This document shows positions 50,268 to 58,933 of a stretch of DNA of 64,000 nucleotides, piece after piece (within the stretch, counting starts at the first letter, position 1; every line of letters starts with the position of its first letter). The translations under genes and the position numbers were made by a program. The notes beneath the pieces are model-generated. The model made no database searches and was not told where the DNA came from. It worked only from the letters and a program-made list of their open reading frames with translations. The stretch comes from Caballeronia sordidicola (GTDB taxonomy: Bacteria; Pseudomonadota; Gammaproteobacteria; Burkholderiales; Burkholderiaceae): NCBI RefSeq assembly GCF_001544455.2, contig NZ_FCOC02000014.1:1-64000 (forward strand), written 5' to 3'.

Positions 50268-50826
50268 GACAGACTGGTGTGAAACGTGAGCCGCGTGATG
50301 GCACAGCGCACAGCGAGCGCGTTGTTCGATGCTTTTCGAAATCGGAACACACGTGAATATCCGCACCGCAATTCGCGCTGCGGCGTCTTTAAAGCTAATC
50401 CGGGACTCGGCTGGCAATTCGGACAGGTGTCCTGTCCGATGCTCCGAACAAGATCACGCAAATGAAGGCGCATGTTCTTCCGGGTCTTCGGTTACGGATC
50501 GCTCTTGTTGTGAAAAGAATAGAACCTGAATGAAAAAAAATACAGGCGATTCTGTAATGTCACGCGAAAGACCCGAAGTGGACGACGCGTATAAATACCT
50601 CATGTCTCAAGAGCTGCTTAATTAATAGTTCGAACCCCTACTGATATCTTTTCCGGAGATTGCCCTGGAAGAAATTCAAGGACTGGCCGCGCATCCACCT
50701 TTCGGAAGAAAGCAATGCCGCCGATCATCTGTCCCAAGTCGATCAAGATCACAGTGGCGTCGTTATCAGAGTATTGAACGATTCCCGGGAACGCTCGAAG
50801 GCGAGCTATCGATTTACAATGCCCGG
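50268..50826. other. Intergenic region with hairpin and a possible micro-ORF
   Basis: About 560 bp without a convincing full gene. It contains a perfect 9-bp-arm hairpin TCGGACAGG-TGT-CCTGTCCGA (50419-50439) and a 31-codon frame at 50530-50625. The rest shows nothing I can assign. Confidence 0.4.
50530..50625 (+). CDS. Possible 31-aa micro-ORF
   Basis: An open frame ATG-TAA, starting MKKNTGDSVMSRERPEVDD and ending KYLMSQELLN. It is charged, has no membrane segment, and no clear Shine-Dalgarno is upstream. The composition looks peptide-like rather than random, but length and lack of a ribosome site keep this weak. Confidence 0.25.
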   Translation: MKKNTGDSVMSRERPEVDDAYKYLMSQELLN

Positions 50827-51582
50827 ATGAATCCGCTTTCCCAACAACAAAATTCGGTACGAGCACTCCTCACATCCTGTTTCTGGAGCGGCGAAGCCAT
50901 TCGCAGCCGGCGCGTGAGCGAAATCGTGCTGACAGGCGTGGTCGATGTGCCTGCTCCCCCCGCGCGTCTGCTTGCAGATTGGGACAGGGAAATAGCGTCG
51001 CGCCTGGTCCTGGAACCCGGGGACGTGGAAGCGATGCCCCTGGCGAGAGCGCTGATGCGTTGGCCTGACTACAAGCGATGCGTGCAGGCAGTGTCCAGCT
51101 GGACACGCGCGCTAGGACTGCCTGACGTGCTTGCGTCAAGCGATGTGGCGCTCATGGTCTGCCGCGGCGCACGATACCACCACGACGGAGAGCAATACGG
51201 CAGTGCAGCCTTCTGTAATCTCTTCATGAGCGAAGACAAGGGCCTGGACCTGCATTTTCCGTCGATGGATCTTCGAATCCCGCTGACCCGGGGAACGGCC
51301 GTGATATTCGATACCTGCCAGCCACACGGTGTCATTGAACGCAGCAGCCGTGGTTTCGATGCAGCCGACTTCCCCGACGGCCGCGACTTGACTCAACTCT
51401 TCCTGACGTGGGAGCTTCCCATCGAAGATGCAGGTGTTGCGCACGCGCTCAAGGTCGACTTCGACGTCGCCCCTTCGAGTTCGCTGCAACTGGAAGAAGA
51501 GCAAGTCTGGCTGAACGGAGCGCGGGCCATTGTATGTCCCGACTCCGGCCGATGGTGTCCCGCCTCTTGCGCGCCGGCATAG
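50827..51582 (+). CDS. Hypothetical protein, 2-oxoglutarate/Fe(II) oxygenase-like
   Basis: A 251-aa cytoplasmic protein. RYHHDGEQYGSAAFCNLFM (His118, Asp120) and FDTCQPHGVIERSSRGF (His167, Arg174 region) give an HxD...H facial triad plus a downstream Arg at the spacing of 2OG-Fe(II) dioxygenases of the double-stranded beta-helix fold. The ATG at 50827 has no good ribosome site, so the leader may be very short. Not recognised as any named family; neighbours give no substrate hint. Confidence 0.6.
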   Translation: MNPLSQQQNSVRALLTSCFWSGEAIRSRRVSEIVLTGVVDVPAPPARLLADWDREIASRLVLEPGDVEAMPLARALMRWPDYKRCVQAVSSWTRALGLPDVLASSDVALMVCRGARYHHDGEQYGSAAFCNLFMSEDKGLDLHFPSMDLRIPLTRGTAVIFDTCQPHGVIERSSRGFDAADFPDGRDLTQLFLTWELPIEDAGVAHALKVDFDVAPSSSLQLEEEQVWLNGARAIVCPDSGRWCPASCAPA

Positions 51583-51592
51583 ACACACGCGG

Positions 51593-52465
51593 CTATTTTG
51601 CCGCGAGCTTGTCCTGTGTGCTGGTTTCGAAGTCAGAGGCGCTATGACGCTCGTGCAATTGACTTGCCGGCTCGCCAGACACGCGATTGACCATTCGCCC
51701 GCGCCGCACAGCCGGGCGTTCGCCAATCATGTCGGCCCAGCGTTGAACATGCTTGTAGTCCTGCACCGATAAAAACTCGGCCGACTCATACAGCCAGCCC
51801 TTGGCAAGGCCGCCGTACCAGGGCCAGATCGCCATGTCGGCGATCGTGTACTCGCTGCCTGCCACGTATTCGTTATTCGCGAGCTGCTTGTCGAGCACGT
51901 CGAGCAGACGTTTCGTCTCCATCGCAAAACGGTTGATCGCATACTCGATCTTCGTCGGGGCGTATGCATAGAAATGCCCAAAGCCGCCACCCAGATAGGG
52001 TGCGCTTCCCATCTGCCAGAAAAGCCAGGACATGCACTCGGCCCGCGCTGCGGCTTCTGTCGGGAGGAACGCCTCGAATTTTTCAGCGAGGTACAGAAGG
52101 ATCGCGCCTGACTCGAAGACCCGGATCGGCTTGGCGCCGCTGTGATCCACCAGCGCGGGGATCTTGGAATTGGGATTGGCGGCGACAAAGCCGCTGCCGA
52201 ACTGGTCGCCGTCGCCGATCCTGATCAGCCACGCGTCGTATTCCGCGCCGCTGTGACCGAGCGCCAGCAGTTCCTCCAGCATCACAGTGACCTTCACGCC
52301 ATTCGGCGTGCCCAGCGAGTAAAGCTGCAGAGGATGCTTGCCGATGGGCAGATCCTTGTCGTGCGTTGGCCCGGAGACCGGACGGTTGATGTTCGCGAAG
52401 CGGCCACCATCGCCTTTGTTCCAGGTCCAGACTTTCGGCGGCACGTAATCGGAAGAATCGCTCAT
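51593..52465 (-). CDS. yghU: Glutathione S-transferase family protein YghU
   Basis: A 290-aa GST of the Nu class. PPKVWTWNKGDGGRFANINR at the N-terminus, HPLQLYSLGTPNGVKVTVML, DAWLIRIGDGDQFGSGFV and the tail LHERHSASDFET match E. coli YghU closely. YghU-type enzymes bind two glutathiones and reduce organic peroxides or disulfides. GGAG lies 8 bp before ATG 52465. The frame is open upstream but the family start is here. Confidence 0.95.
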   Translation of the reverse strand: MSDSSDYVPPKVWTWNKGDGGRFANINRPVSGPTHDKDLPIGKHPLQLYSLGTPNGVKVTVMLEELLALGHSGAEYDAWLIRIGDGDQFGSGFVAANPNSKIPALVDHSGAKPIRVFESGAILLYLAEKFEAFLPTEAAARAECMSWLFWQMGSAPYLGGGFGHFYAYAPTKIEYAINRFAMETKRLLDVLDKQLANNEYVAGSEYTIADMAIWPWYGGLAKGWLYESAEFLSVQDYKHVQRWADMIGERPAVRRGRMVNRVSGEPASQLHERHSASDFETSTQDKLAAK

Positions 52466-52544
52466 GCTCAAGGCTCCATGCGGATTTTGGGATATTTGGC
52501 TCGAAGCGAGAATAACAAACTGGCGGAAATGTTGCCGGGACCGC

Positions 52545-53453
52545 TCAGGATGGCGTCTGCCCACTTGAAACCATCCCTTCGTGCTCGAGCCACGCGCGAA
52601 AAGCCAGGACCAGTTCATCGCCTGATTTCGCATCCGGAATGTAGGTGCAATAGCTTCGTGACGGCAGACGAAGACCGGCAAACGGCGCGACGAGCCTGCC
52701 TGTGGCAAGATCGTCGGACACGAGCGCGGTCGGTCCCATCGCAATACCCATTGCGTCGATGGCAGCCTGCAAAGTCAGATAGAAGTGGTCGAAGCTCACG
52801 GCCGCGGCCGGCCGCAGCGCAGGGACCTGAGCCTTTGCCAGCCAGTCCGGCCAAAGACGCGGGAGGCTTGCCGTGTGCAGCAATGTGTGTTGCCGCAGGT
52901 CCTGCGGCGTCCGAAGCGGCACCCGTTGCAGCAGTGCCGGACTGCACACCGGAAGCCGCTCCTCGGTCAAGAACGGTTGCATCGAGTAGCCATAGAACGT
53001 GTCCGGTCCACCCCGGATCACCACGTCATGAATGTCTTTCAGGCTCTCCACCGACTCGTTCGAAGTCTCCACCTTGACGTCCACGTCGAGATGTTCCGCG
53101 TTGAACTTCGCGAGTCGCGGCACCAGCCAGCGCAGCGTGAATGTCGCGGGCGCACTTACGGACAGTGTCCGGGAAACCGTTTCGGGAATGCCATATCTCG
53201 CCGTTGCTTGCGATAGCTGCTCGAATAACGGACCGATTTGCTTAAGGTAAGCCTTCGCGGTCACAGTAAGCACGACACGCCGGTTATGCCGTTCGAAAAG
53301 CGGTGCGCCAAGCCAGTCTTCAAGCAGGCGCACATGCTGGCTCACCGCACCGTGGGTCACGTGCAATTCCGCCGCAGCTTCCTTGAAACTGCCGAGCCGG
53401 CCTGCAGCCTCGAAGGCGCGCAACGCATTGAGCGGAGGCAAGATACGTTTCAT
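52545..53453 (-). CDS. LysR-family regulator (GcvA-like)
   Basis: A 302-aa LysR protein with the opening LPPLNALRAFEAAGRLGSFKEAA and HTH LHVTHGAVSQHVRLLEDWLG, typical of the GcvA/AmpR group. Effector domain contains DIHDVVIRGG. It is divergent from the EamA exporter gene at 53555 and upstream of yghU on the same strand; either could be its target. TTTATCT repeats lie in the spacer. Confidence 0.9.
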   Translation of the reverse strand: MKRILPPLNALRAFEAAGRLGSFKEAAAELHVTHGAVSQHVRLLEDWLGAPLFERHNRRVVLTVTAKAYLKQIGPLFEQLSQATARYGIPETVSRTLSVSAPATFTLRWLVPRLAKFNAEHLDVDVKVETSNESVESLKDIHDVVIRGGPDTFYGYSMQPFLTEERLPVCSPALLQRVPLRTPQDLRQHTLLHTASLPRLWPDWLAKAQVPALRPAAAVSFDHFYLTLQAAIDAMGIAMGPTALVSDDLATGRLVAPFAGLRLPSRSYCTYIPDAKSGDELVLAFRAWLEHEGMVSSGQTPS

Positions 53454-53456
53454 TCA

Positions 53457-53491
53457 AGATAGTTTATCTAATGTGACTGGCCAATTTATCT
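53457..53491. promoter_or_regulatory. AGATA-N3-TATCT dyad and TTTATCT repeats
   Basis: AGATAGTTTATCT (53457-53469) is a 5-bp-arm dyad and TTTATCT recurs at 53485, 22 bp from the first copy. They lie between the divergent LysR and EamA genes, the usual place for a LysR site. Confidence 0.35.
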
Positions 53492-53554
53492 GGTTTGTTG
53501 GGCCGCGGCAAGATAGATATCCTGCTTGCCATGCCTTTCAGATCCGGAACTTGC

Positions 53555-54397
53555 ATGATCAGTTACACAGGGGGTCTCGTCCTCCTTGCAGCCGTGCTTC
53601 ACGCAACCTGGAACGCGATGCTGCACGGCAATCGCGACCGGTTCCTGTCCATGACGTGGATGAGCATCGCCATCGCGGTGGTGGCAACGCTTGCTGTTTT
53701 GTTCATGCCGTGGCCGGCAGACGCAGCGTGGCCGTATATCGTCGCGTCGGGGCTCCTGCATATCGCCTACAACGTGAGCCTTGTTCGATCGTACCGGCGC
53801 AGCGACCTGGCGCAGGCGTATCCGATCGCGCGCGGCTCGTCGCCGCTGCTCGTCACGCTCGGCGCGGCGTTATTCGCCCATGAAGCGATCGGCCTGTTGC
53901 ACGTGCTGGGGATTGTGATGATATCGGGCGGCATCATCGCGCTTGCGCTGCAGGGTGGGAACGTGTCGCGTGCAAGTGCGCTTGCCGCGCTCACGACCGG
54001 CGCGACGATCGCGCTATATACCGTGACCGATGGCATTGGCGTGCGCTTGTCCAATGGACAGGCGCTCACCTATACCGCGTGGATATTCCTCTTCTATTGG
54101 CTGATGCCGGTACTTTTCGTCGCGATGCGCGGGCTCACAGCACTGTGGGCGCCGTTGCGGGACGGGCCGTTGGCGGTCGGGTCGTCGCTTGCGGGCGGCC
54201 TGGTGTCGATCGCGGCGTATGGCATCGTGATCTGGGCGATGCAGACCGGCGCGATGGGCGCGGTATCGGCGTTGCGCGAGACCAGCGTGGTCTTCGCGGT
54301 GCTGATTGGACGGATCTTCCTGCGCGAGGCCGTGACAGCCAGGCGCTGGCTCGCATGCGTGATCGTGGCAGCCGGGGCGGTTTGCCTGGGGCTTTGA
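53555..54397 (+). CDS. EamA/DMT-family exporter
   Basis: A 280-aa inner-membrane protein with ten predicted helices in two EamA repeats (ALGAALFAHEAIGLLHVLGIVMI at the end of the first, AVLIGRIFLREAVTARRWLACVIVAAG at the end of the second). DMT transporters export amino acids, drugs or metabolites. ATG 53531 would add eight residues; I prefer 53555, which has a weak GGAA. Divergent from a LysR regulator, a common arrangement for inducible exporters. Confidence 0.85.
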   Translation: MISYTGGLVLLAAVLHATWNAMLHGNRDRFLSMTWMSIAIAVVATLAVLFMPWPADAAWPYIVASGLLHIAYNVSLVRSYRRSDLAQAYPIARGSSPLLVTLGAALFAHEAIGLLHVLGIVMISGGIIALALQGGNVSRASALAALTTGATIALYTVTDGIGVRLSNGQALTYTAWIFLFYWLMPVLFVAMRGLTALWAPLRDGPLAVGSSLAGGLVSIAAYGIVIWAMQTGAMGAVSALRETSVVFAVLIGRIFLREAVTARRWLACVIVAAGAVCLGL

Positions 54398-54436
54398 CGC
54401 GGGCGCAACCTGGGTTGTGCGCCGGACTGCCCGGTT

Positions 54437-55816
54437 TCAACACTTTGCCTGGGAAGACTTTTCCTTCGCATGTGCATGCAGCTTCGGAGGCGTGGCATTG
54501 CCGCCCCGTTCCTCGAGATACTTGCACGCGCTGATGATGTCGCGCCCCAGCAGTTGCGCGACGTTGTGATTGATATGCGGCCTGATGACCACGCGCAGGC
54601 TCATCACTTCTTCCGCGTCGGGCGGCATGGAATACGCGGACAATACCCAGCCTTTCTCCCGCACCTTGTTCGAGACGTCGAACTCATTGAAATTCTTGAT
54701 CCGCTTGGCAAGCGTCACGGCCACGACGGGAATGCGCTGCGTTTCGTTCATCACCGTGAAATAGCCGCTCTTCAAAAGCGTCTCGCGCAGCGCAATCGCG
54801 TTATCGAGCGTGTGCTGCATGATGCGCTTGTAACCGTCGAATCCAAGACGCAGGAACTGGTAGTACTGCACAGCAATCTGAAAACCATTGCGGCTGAAGT
54901 TCAGCGTGGCGGTCGGCATTTCGCCGCCCAGGTAGTTCACATAGAACACGAGGTCCTCGTTGAATACCTTGCGCTCGCGGAAAATGACCCAGCCGAGTCC
55001 CGGTGGCGTGAGCCCATATTTATGTCCGGACGCGTTGATGGACAGCACGCGCGGAAAGCGGAAATCCCATTCGTATTCCGGATAGAGAAACGGATTGACG
55101 AAACCGCCCGACGCGCCATCGATGTGCATTGGAATCGAAATGCCGGTTCTTTTTTCGTAAGTGTCCAGCCAGTCGTGTATCCCTTGAATGTCGTCGTCCT
55201 CACCGGTGAACGTTTGTCCGGCAATTGCCACAACTGCAATAGTGTTTTCGTCGACGTACTGCTCGAGGTGTTCGGCAGTAAGCCGATAATTGCCAGGCTT
55301 GAGCGGCACGATTCGCGGCTCCACGTCGAAGTAGCGCAGGAATTTCTTCCACACGATCTGGACATTGCCGCCCGTGACCATGTTGGGCCGGGTCGCGTCC
55401 TTGCCCGCTTTCTCGCGAGCCTGCCGCCAGTTCCACTTGTGCGCGAGTCCCGCCAGCATGCATGCTTCGGACGATCCTACCGTGGCGGTGCCGTACGGTT
55501 CGACGCCCTTCGGACCGTTCCATAGCTGATGCAGCCACCTGACCATCCGCGTTTCCATTGCGAAGAGTTGCGGATACATGTCGTGGTCGATGTAGTTCTT
55601 GTACATGTTGCGCTTTGCCGTCTCGACCGCTTCCGGCTCGCCATAAGTGGTGACGAAGGACGACATGTTCAGCATCGGATTGGTATCCGTCCATTCGTCG
55701 CTGATCACCAGCGCCTCCGCCGCACGCGCCGACATCCCCTGTTTCGGAAACTCGTCCTCTGGCACCGGGTAGTTGAACTCATCGTACGGTGTGATCTTTT
55801 CGACCGGCGTATTCAT
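54437..55816 (-). CDS. gadB: Glutamate decarboxylase
   Basis: A 459-aa PLP enzyme converting glutamate and a proton to GABA and CO2, slightly shorter than E. coli GadB (466). PLP Lys is in INASGHKYGL (about residue 275); HIDGASGG supplies the Asp and SSEACML the phosphate contact. The C-terminus lacks the His-Thr end used for pH autoinhibition in E. coli, ending instead in KEKSSQAKC. It is last in a long minus-strand array and follows an Asp/Ala-exchanger-type antiporter by 199 bp, suggesting an acid-resistance pair without GadC. Confidence 0.93.
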   Translation of the reverse strand: MNTPVEKITPYDEFNYPVPEDEFPKQGMSARAAEALVISDEWTDTNPMLNMSSFVTTYGEPEAVETAKRNMYKNYIDHDMYPQLFAMETRMVRWLHQLWNGPKGVEPYGTATVGSSEACMLAGLAHKWNWRQAREKAGKDATRPNMVTGGNVQIVWKKFLRYFDVEPRIVPLKPGNYRLTAEHLEQYVDENTIAVVAIAGQTFTGEDDDIQGIHDWLDTYEKRTGISIPMHIDGASGGFVNPFLYPEYEWDFRFPRVLSINASGHKYGLTPPGLGWVIFRERKVFNEDLVFYVNYLGGEMPTATLNFSRNGFQIAVQYYQFLRLGFDGYKRIMQHTLDNAIALRETLLKSGYFTVMNETQRIPVVAVTLAKRIKNFNEFDVSNKVREKGWVLSAYSMPPDAEEVMSLRVVIRPHINHNVAQLLGRDIISACKYLEERGGNATPPKLHAHAKEKSSQAKC

Positions 55817-56015
55817 GTGAAACTCCTTCAGTCAGGAAGAGGAAGAGCCGGCTGCACAGGTCAAGGCACGAGCCATTGACCTGCCATGGGACCAGCCCGG
55901 ACTTGGCGAAGCACTGCAGTAGCCGAACTTCTTATCCATCGTCGGGTTGAGCGCCGTGAGAAGGCTCATTGAAATGCCTGCGTCCAACCCGTCAACCGCA
56001 TTGCTGTCAACCCGT

Positions 56016-57761
56016 TCAGGTCATCAGCATCACGATCACCATGCCCCAGATGGTCAGCAGCGTATTGCCCACCGCGTAGGTCACGGTGTAACCAAGACCG
56101 GGAATCTGACTCTTCGCCGCATCGCAGACCATCCCCAGCGCGGCTGTCGTGGTTCGGGCGCCGGCGCATACACCAAGCAGGATCGCGGGATGGAAACGGA
56201 ACACGTACTTGGCGATCAGCATTCCCAGAATCAGCGGCAGCGCCGTGGCGAAGATGCCCCAGAGAAAGAGACTGATCCCCAGGTGCTGCAAACCGGCAAC
56301 GAAACCGGGACCCGCCGTGATGCCAACAACAGCGATAAAGACATTCAGACCGACCGAGTTCATGAACCACACTGTCGGTTCGGGAATACGGCCGAAGGTT
56401 GGATGAATTGCGCGCAACCAGCCGAAGACGATGCCGGCTATCAACGCGCCGCCTGCGGTCGAAAGCGTGATCGGAATCGATCCCACCTTGATGACAATCG
56501 CGCCCAGGAGCGCCCCAAGGGTAATGGCCAGCGTCACGAAGGCCACGTCGGTCACATTGGTCGGCCGGTCCAGCACACCAAGCGCTTTCGCAGCGGCGGT
56601 CGTGTCCTGCGTTCGGCCGACGATGGTCACCACGTCGCCCCGATGCAGCACGGTGTTGGGCAAAACCGGGATTTGCGTTTCTGTCGGGCCGCGTTTGATC
56701 TTGCGCAGATAGACGCCGCGCGCGGCGGGTAGTCTCGAGAGTTCCTGCAATGTTTTACCGTCCACGGCCTTGCTGGTCACGTAGACATCCACGCCCTCCG
56801 CCGGAACGGCAAGCAACTCAGGGTCGTCCACCTCGATGCCCCGCGCTGCGCGCACTGCAACCGCATGGTCCCCGTCATGGCTTGCGTCCCGGTCTCTTGC
56901 AGCCAGTAACGCAATGAGTTGATCGCGAGGACCCGCCACTGCCACCACGTCGCCGGATTGCAGGACAAAACTGAGCGTCGCCTCTTCGATCACGCCAGCG
57001 CGTCTGACCCGCTCGATGAAAAGCCGCGTCCCTTCCGGTTCGAGCGCTTCCACCTGGCTCACCGTCTTGCCTGCGATCGGGCTGTCCGGAGCGATCCTGT
57101 AGGCGCGCAGTTCGTGCCGGTGCCATGCCTGGCCCGCAACCCCAAGTTCCTGCGCGCCGCCCAGGTTCACCTCGTACTCCTTGCAGGCGGCAACCAGATC
57201 AATGCGCAACAGCTTCGGGCCCAACGTTGCAAGGATCAATGCGGAGCCGACAGTCCCGAAGATATACGACACGGCATAGGCGGTCGGCATCTCATCCAGT
57301 AGCGCCTTTGCCTGGCTGGCCGGAAGACCGAGCCGGTTGATGGCGTCCGTGGCGAGTCCCATCGACGCCGATATGGTTTGCGAGCCGGCAAACAGCCCGG
57401 CCGCCGACCCCACGCTGTAGCCCGCCAGTTTCGCGGCGATGACCGGCGCGGCGAGACACAGCACGCATTGAACGACAGCAAACAGAGCTTGCGGCAAACC
57501 ATCCTTCGCGATTCCGCGTACGAACTGCGGCCCGACTCCGTAGCCCACGGCAAACAGGAACATCAGGAAGAACACTGACTTGACGTTCGGTGAAATAGAA
57601 ATATGAAGCTGCCCGATTGCGATGGCCGCGAGCAAGGTCGCCGTCACTGCGCCGAGACTAAAGCCCTTCACACTCTTTCCACCAACCCAGTAGCCAATTC
57701 CAAGCGAGAGAAATACCGCAATCTCGGGATAGTGCTGCAGCGTTTCAGTGAACCAGGACAT
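56016..57761 (-). CDS. Aspartate:alanine exchanger-family (AspT-like) antiporter
   Basis: A 581-aa inner-membrane protein. Two blocks of hydrophobic helices (about residues 1-180 and 390-580) flank two cytoplasmic TrkA-C/RCK-C domains (about 200-385). GPQFVRGI, FAGSQTISASMGLAT and GVCAGARTTTAALGM are the paired re-entrant-type motifs of AAEx transporters. AspT exchanges aspartate for alanine to build proton motive force; beside gadB this one may exchange glutamate for GABA (inference). AAGGAG is 6 bp before ATG 57761. Confidence 0.88.
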   Translation of the reverse strand: MSWFTETLQHYPEIAVFLSLGIGYWVGGKSVKGFSLGAVTATLLAAIAIGQLHISISPNVKSVFFLMFLFAVGYGVGPQFVRGIAKDGLPQALFAVVQCVLCLAAPVIAAKLAGYSVGSAAGLFAGSQTISASMGLATDAINRLGLPASQAKALLDEMPTAYAVSYIFGTVGSALILATLGPKLLRIDLVAACKEYEVNLGGAQELGVAGQAWHRHELRAYRIAPDSPIAGKTVSQVEALEPEGTRLFIERVRRAGVIEEATLSFVLQSGDVVAVAGPRDQLIALLAARDRDASHDGDHAVAVRAARGIEVDDPELLAVPAEGVDVYVTSKAVDGKTLQELSRLPAARGVYLRKIKRGPTETQIPVLPNTVLHRGDVVTIVGRTQDTTAAAKALGVLDRPTNVTDVAFVTLAITLGALLGAIVIKVGSIPITLSTAGGALIAGIVFGWLRAIHPTFGRIPEPTVWFMNSVGLNVFIAVVGITAGPGFVAGLQHLGISLFLWGIFATALPLILGMLIAKYVFRFHPAILLGVCAGARTTTAALGMVCDAAKSQIPGLGYTVTYAVGNTLLTIWGMVIVMLMT

Positions 57762-57869
57762 CGGCGCTCCTTGTTTTCGATTGATAGAGACAGGCGATCC
57801 GGCGCACTCATCTGCCTGACGGCCTGCCCTCGCCGTCAACAACATGAAGGAACGCCGGCAATCGCCTCC

Positions 57870-58124
57870 CTATTCGTTATCGGAGAACGACATGATCTGC
57901 ACAACCAGGCGACGCTGATTCCAGTACATGCCATGCAGACGGTGTTGCATCTCCGTCAGCAAAGCCTGTGTCGCCCCGGCTACTTCAACCAGCGCGCCCG
58001 GACGCGAGCCGTCACCTTCAATACGTGTCAGGCTGTCGATTTCCACTTGTGTGTACTTGCGCATGAACTCGCGCAACGCGTCGTCACTCGTTTCAGGCGC
58101 CAGATTGCTGATCCAGAGCTTCAT
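57870..58124 (-). CDS. Small RRM-like RNA-binding protein
   Basis: An 84-aa single-domain protein. KLWISNLAPETSDDALREFM resembles RNP2 and the first helix of an RRM, and PGALVEV with RRLVVQ are positioned like RNP1 and the last strand, though aromatic RNP1 residues are missing. GGAGAG precedes ATG 58124 (an ATG at 58139 is less well placed). It lies 29 bp after fabI and 108 bp before the antiporter gene, apparently within the operon. Bacterial RRM proteins of this size are poorly understood. Confidence 0.65.
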   Translation of the reverse strand: MKLWISNLAPETSDDALREFMRKYTQVEIDSLTRIEGDGSRPGALVEVAGATQALLTEMQHRLHGMYWNQRRLVVQIMSFSDNE

Positions 58125-58153
58125 GTCCGTTCTCTCCATGACGCGCAGCGCGC

Positions 58154-58933
58154 TTAACCCATGATGCTGACGCCGCCGTCGATAAACACCGTGTTGCCCG
58201 TGATGCGCCGTGCATAGGGAGTCGCCAGATAGGCGCAGGCGAAGCCGACATCCATGATGTCAACGAGTTCGCCCATCGGCGCCCGCTCCAGCGCTTCATT
58301 GAGCAGCAAGTCGAAGTCCTTCAATCCCGACGCGGCCCGCGTCTTAAGCGGTCCCGGAGAAACCGGGTGAACGCGTATGCGCCGGGGACCGAGTTCGTGT
58401 GCGAGATACCGGCACGACGCTTCGAGCGCGGCCTTGACCGGTCCCATCAGGTCGTAGTTGGGTACCACGCGCGTGGCGCCGAGATAGCTCATTGCGAACA
58501 TCGATCCGCCTTCGTCCATCAACGGCGCGGCCAGTCTCGCCATGCGGATGAACGAATGACAGGACACGTCCATTGCGGTGGCAAACCCTTCGGGCGAACT
58601 ATTGAGGAGGCCGCCTTGCAGGTCATCCCTCGGTGCAAACGCAATCGAATGCAAGGCAATGTCCAGTCGTCCCCAGGTGGATCGGAGGGTGTCGAAGAGT
58701 GCAGGCATTTCATCCGGCTTCGACACATCAAGCGGCATCAGCAGCGTTGCTTCAAGCTCCTTGCTTAGCGGCTCGACATACGGCTTCGCCTTTTCGTTCA
58801 GATACGTGATCGCCAGTTCGGCGCCGAGTTCGCGAAACGCGCGCGCGCAGCCGTAAGCAATCGAATGCTCGTTTGCAATGCCGAGAATCAATGCCTTGCG
58901 TCCAAGAAGTGGCTGGTTAGATGAAACGGGCAT
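58154..58933 (-). CDS. fabI: Enoyl-[acyl-carrier-protein] reductase FabI
   Basis: A 259-aa NADH-dependent enoyl-ACP reductase. Cofactor site GIANEHSIAYGCA, and catalytic Tyr/Tyr/Lys in SYLGA, NYDLMGPVKAAL at FabI spacing. This is the last step of each fatty-acid elongation round and the triclosan target. It abuts ackA with no gap. A house-keeping FabI is expected elsewhere, so this is likely a second, low-oxygen-linked copy; substitutions such as PVK for the usual LAK near the active Lys fit divergence. Confidence 0.9.
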   Translation of the reverse strand: MPVSSNQPLLGRKALILGIANEHSIAYGCARAFRELGAELAITYLNEKAKPYVEPLSKELEATLLMPLDVSKPDEMPALFDTLRSTWGRLDIALHSIAFAPRDDLQGGLLNSSPEGFATAMDVSCHSFIRMARLAAPLMDEGGSMFAMSYLGATRVVPNYDLMGPVKAALEASCRYLAHELGPRRIRVHPVSPGPLKTRAASGLKDFDLLLNEALERAPMGELVDIMDVGFACAYLATPYARRITGNTVFIDGGVSIMG

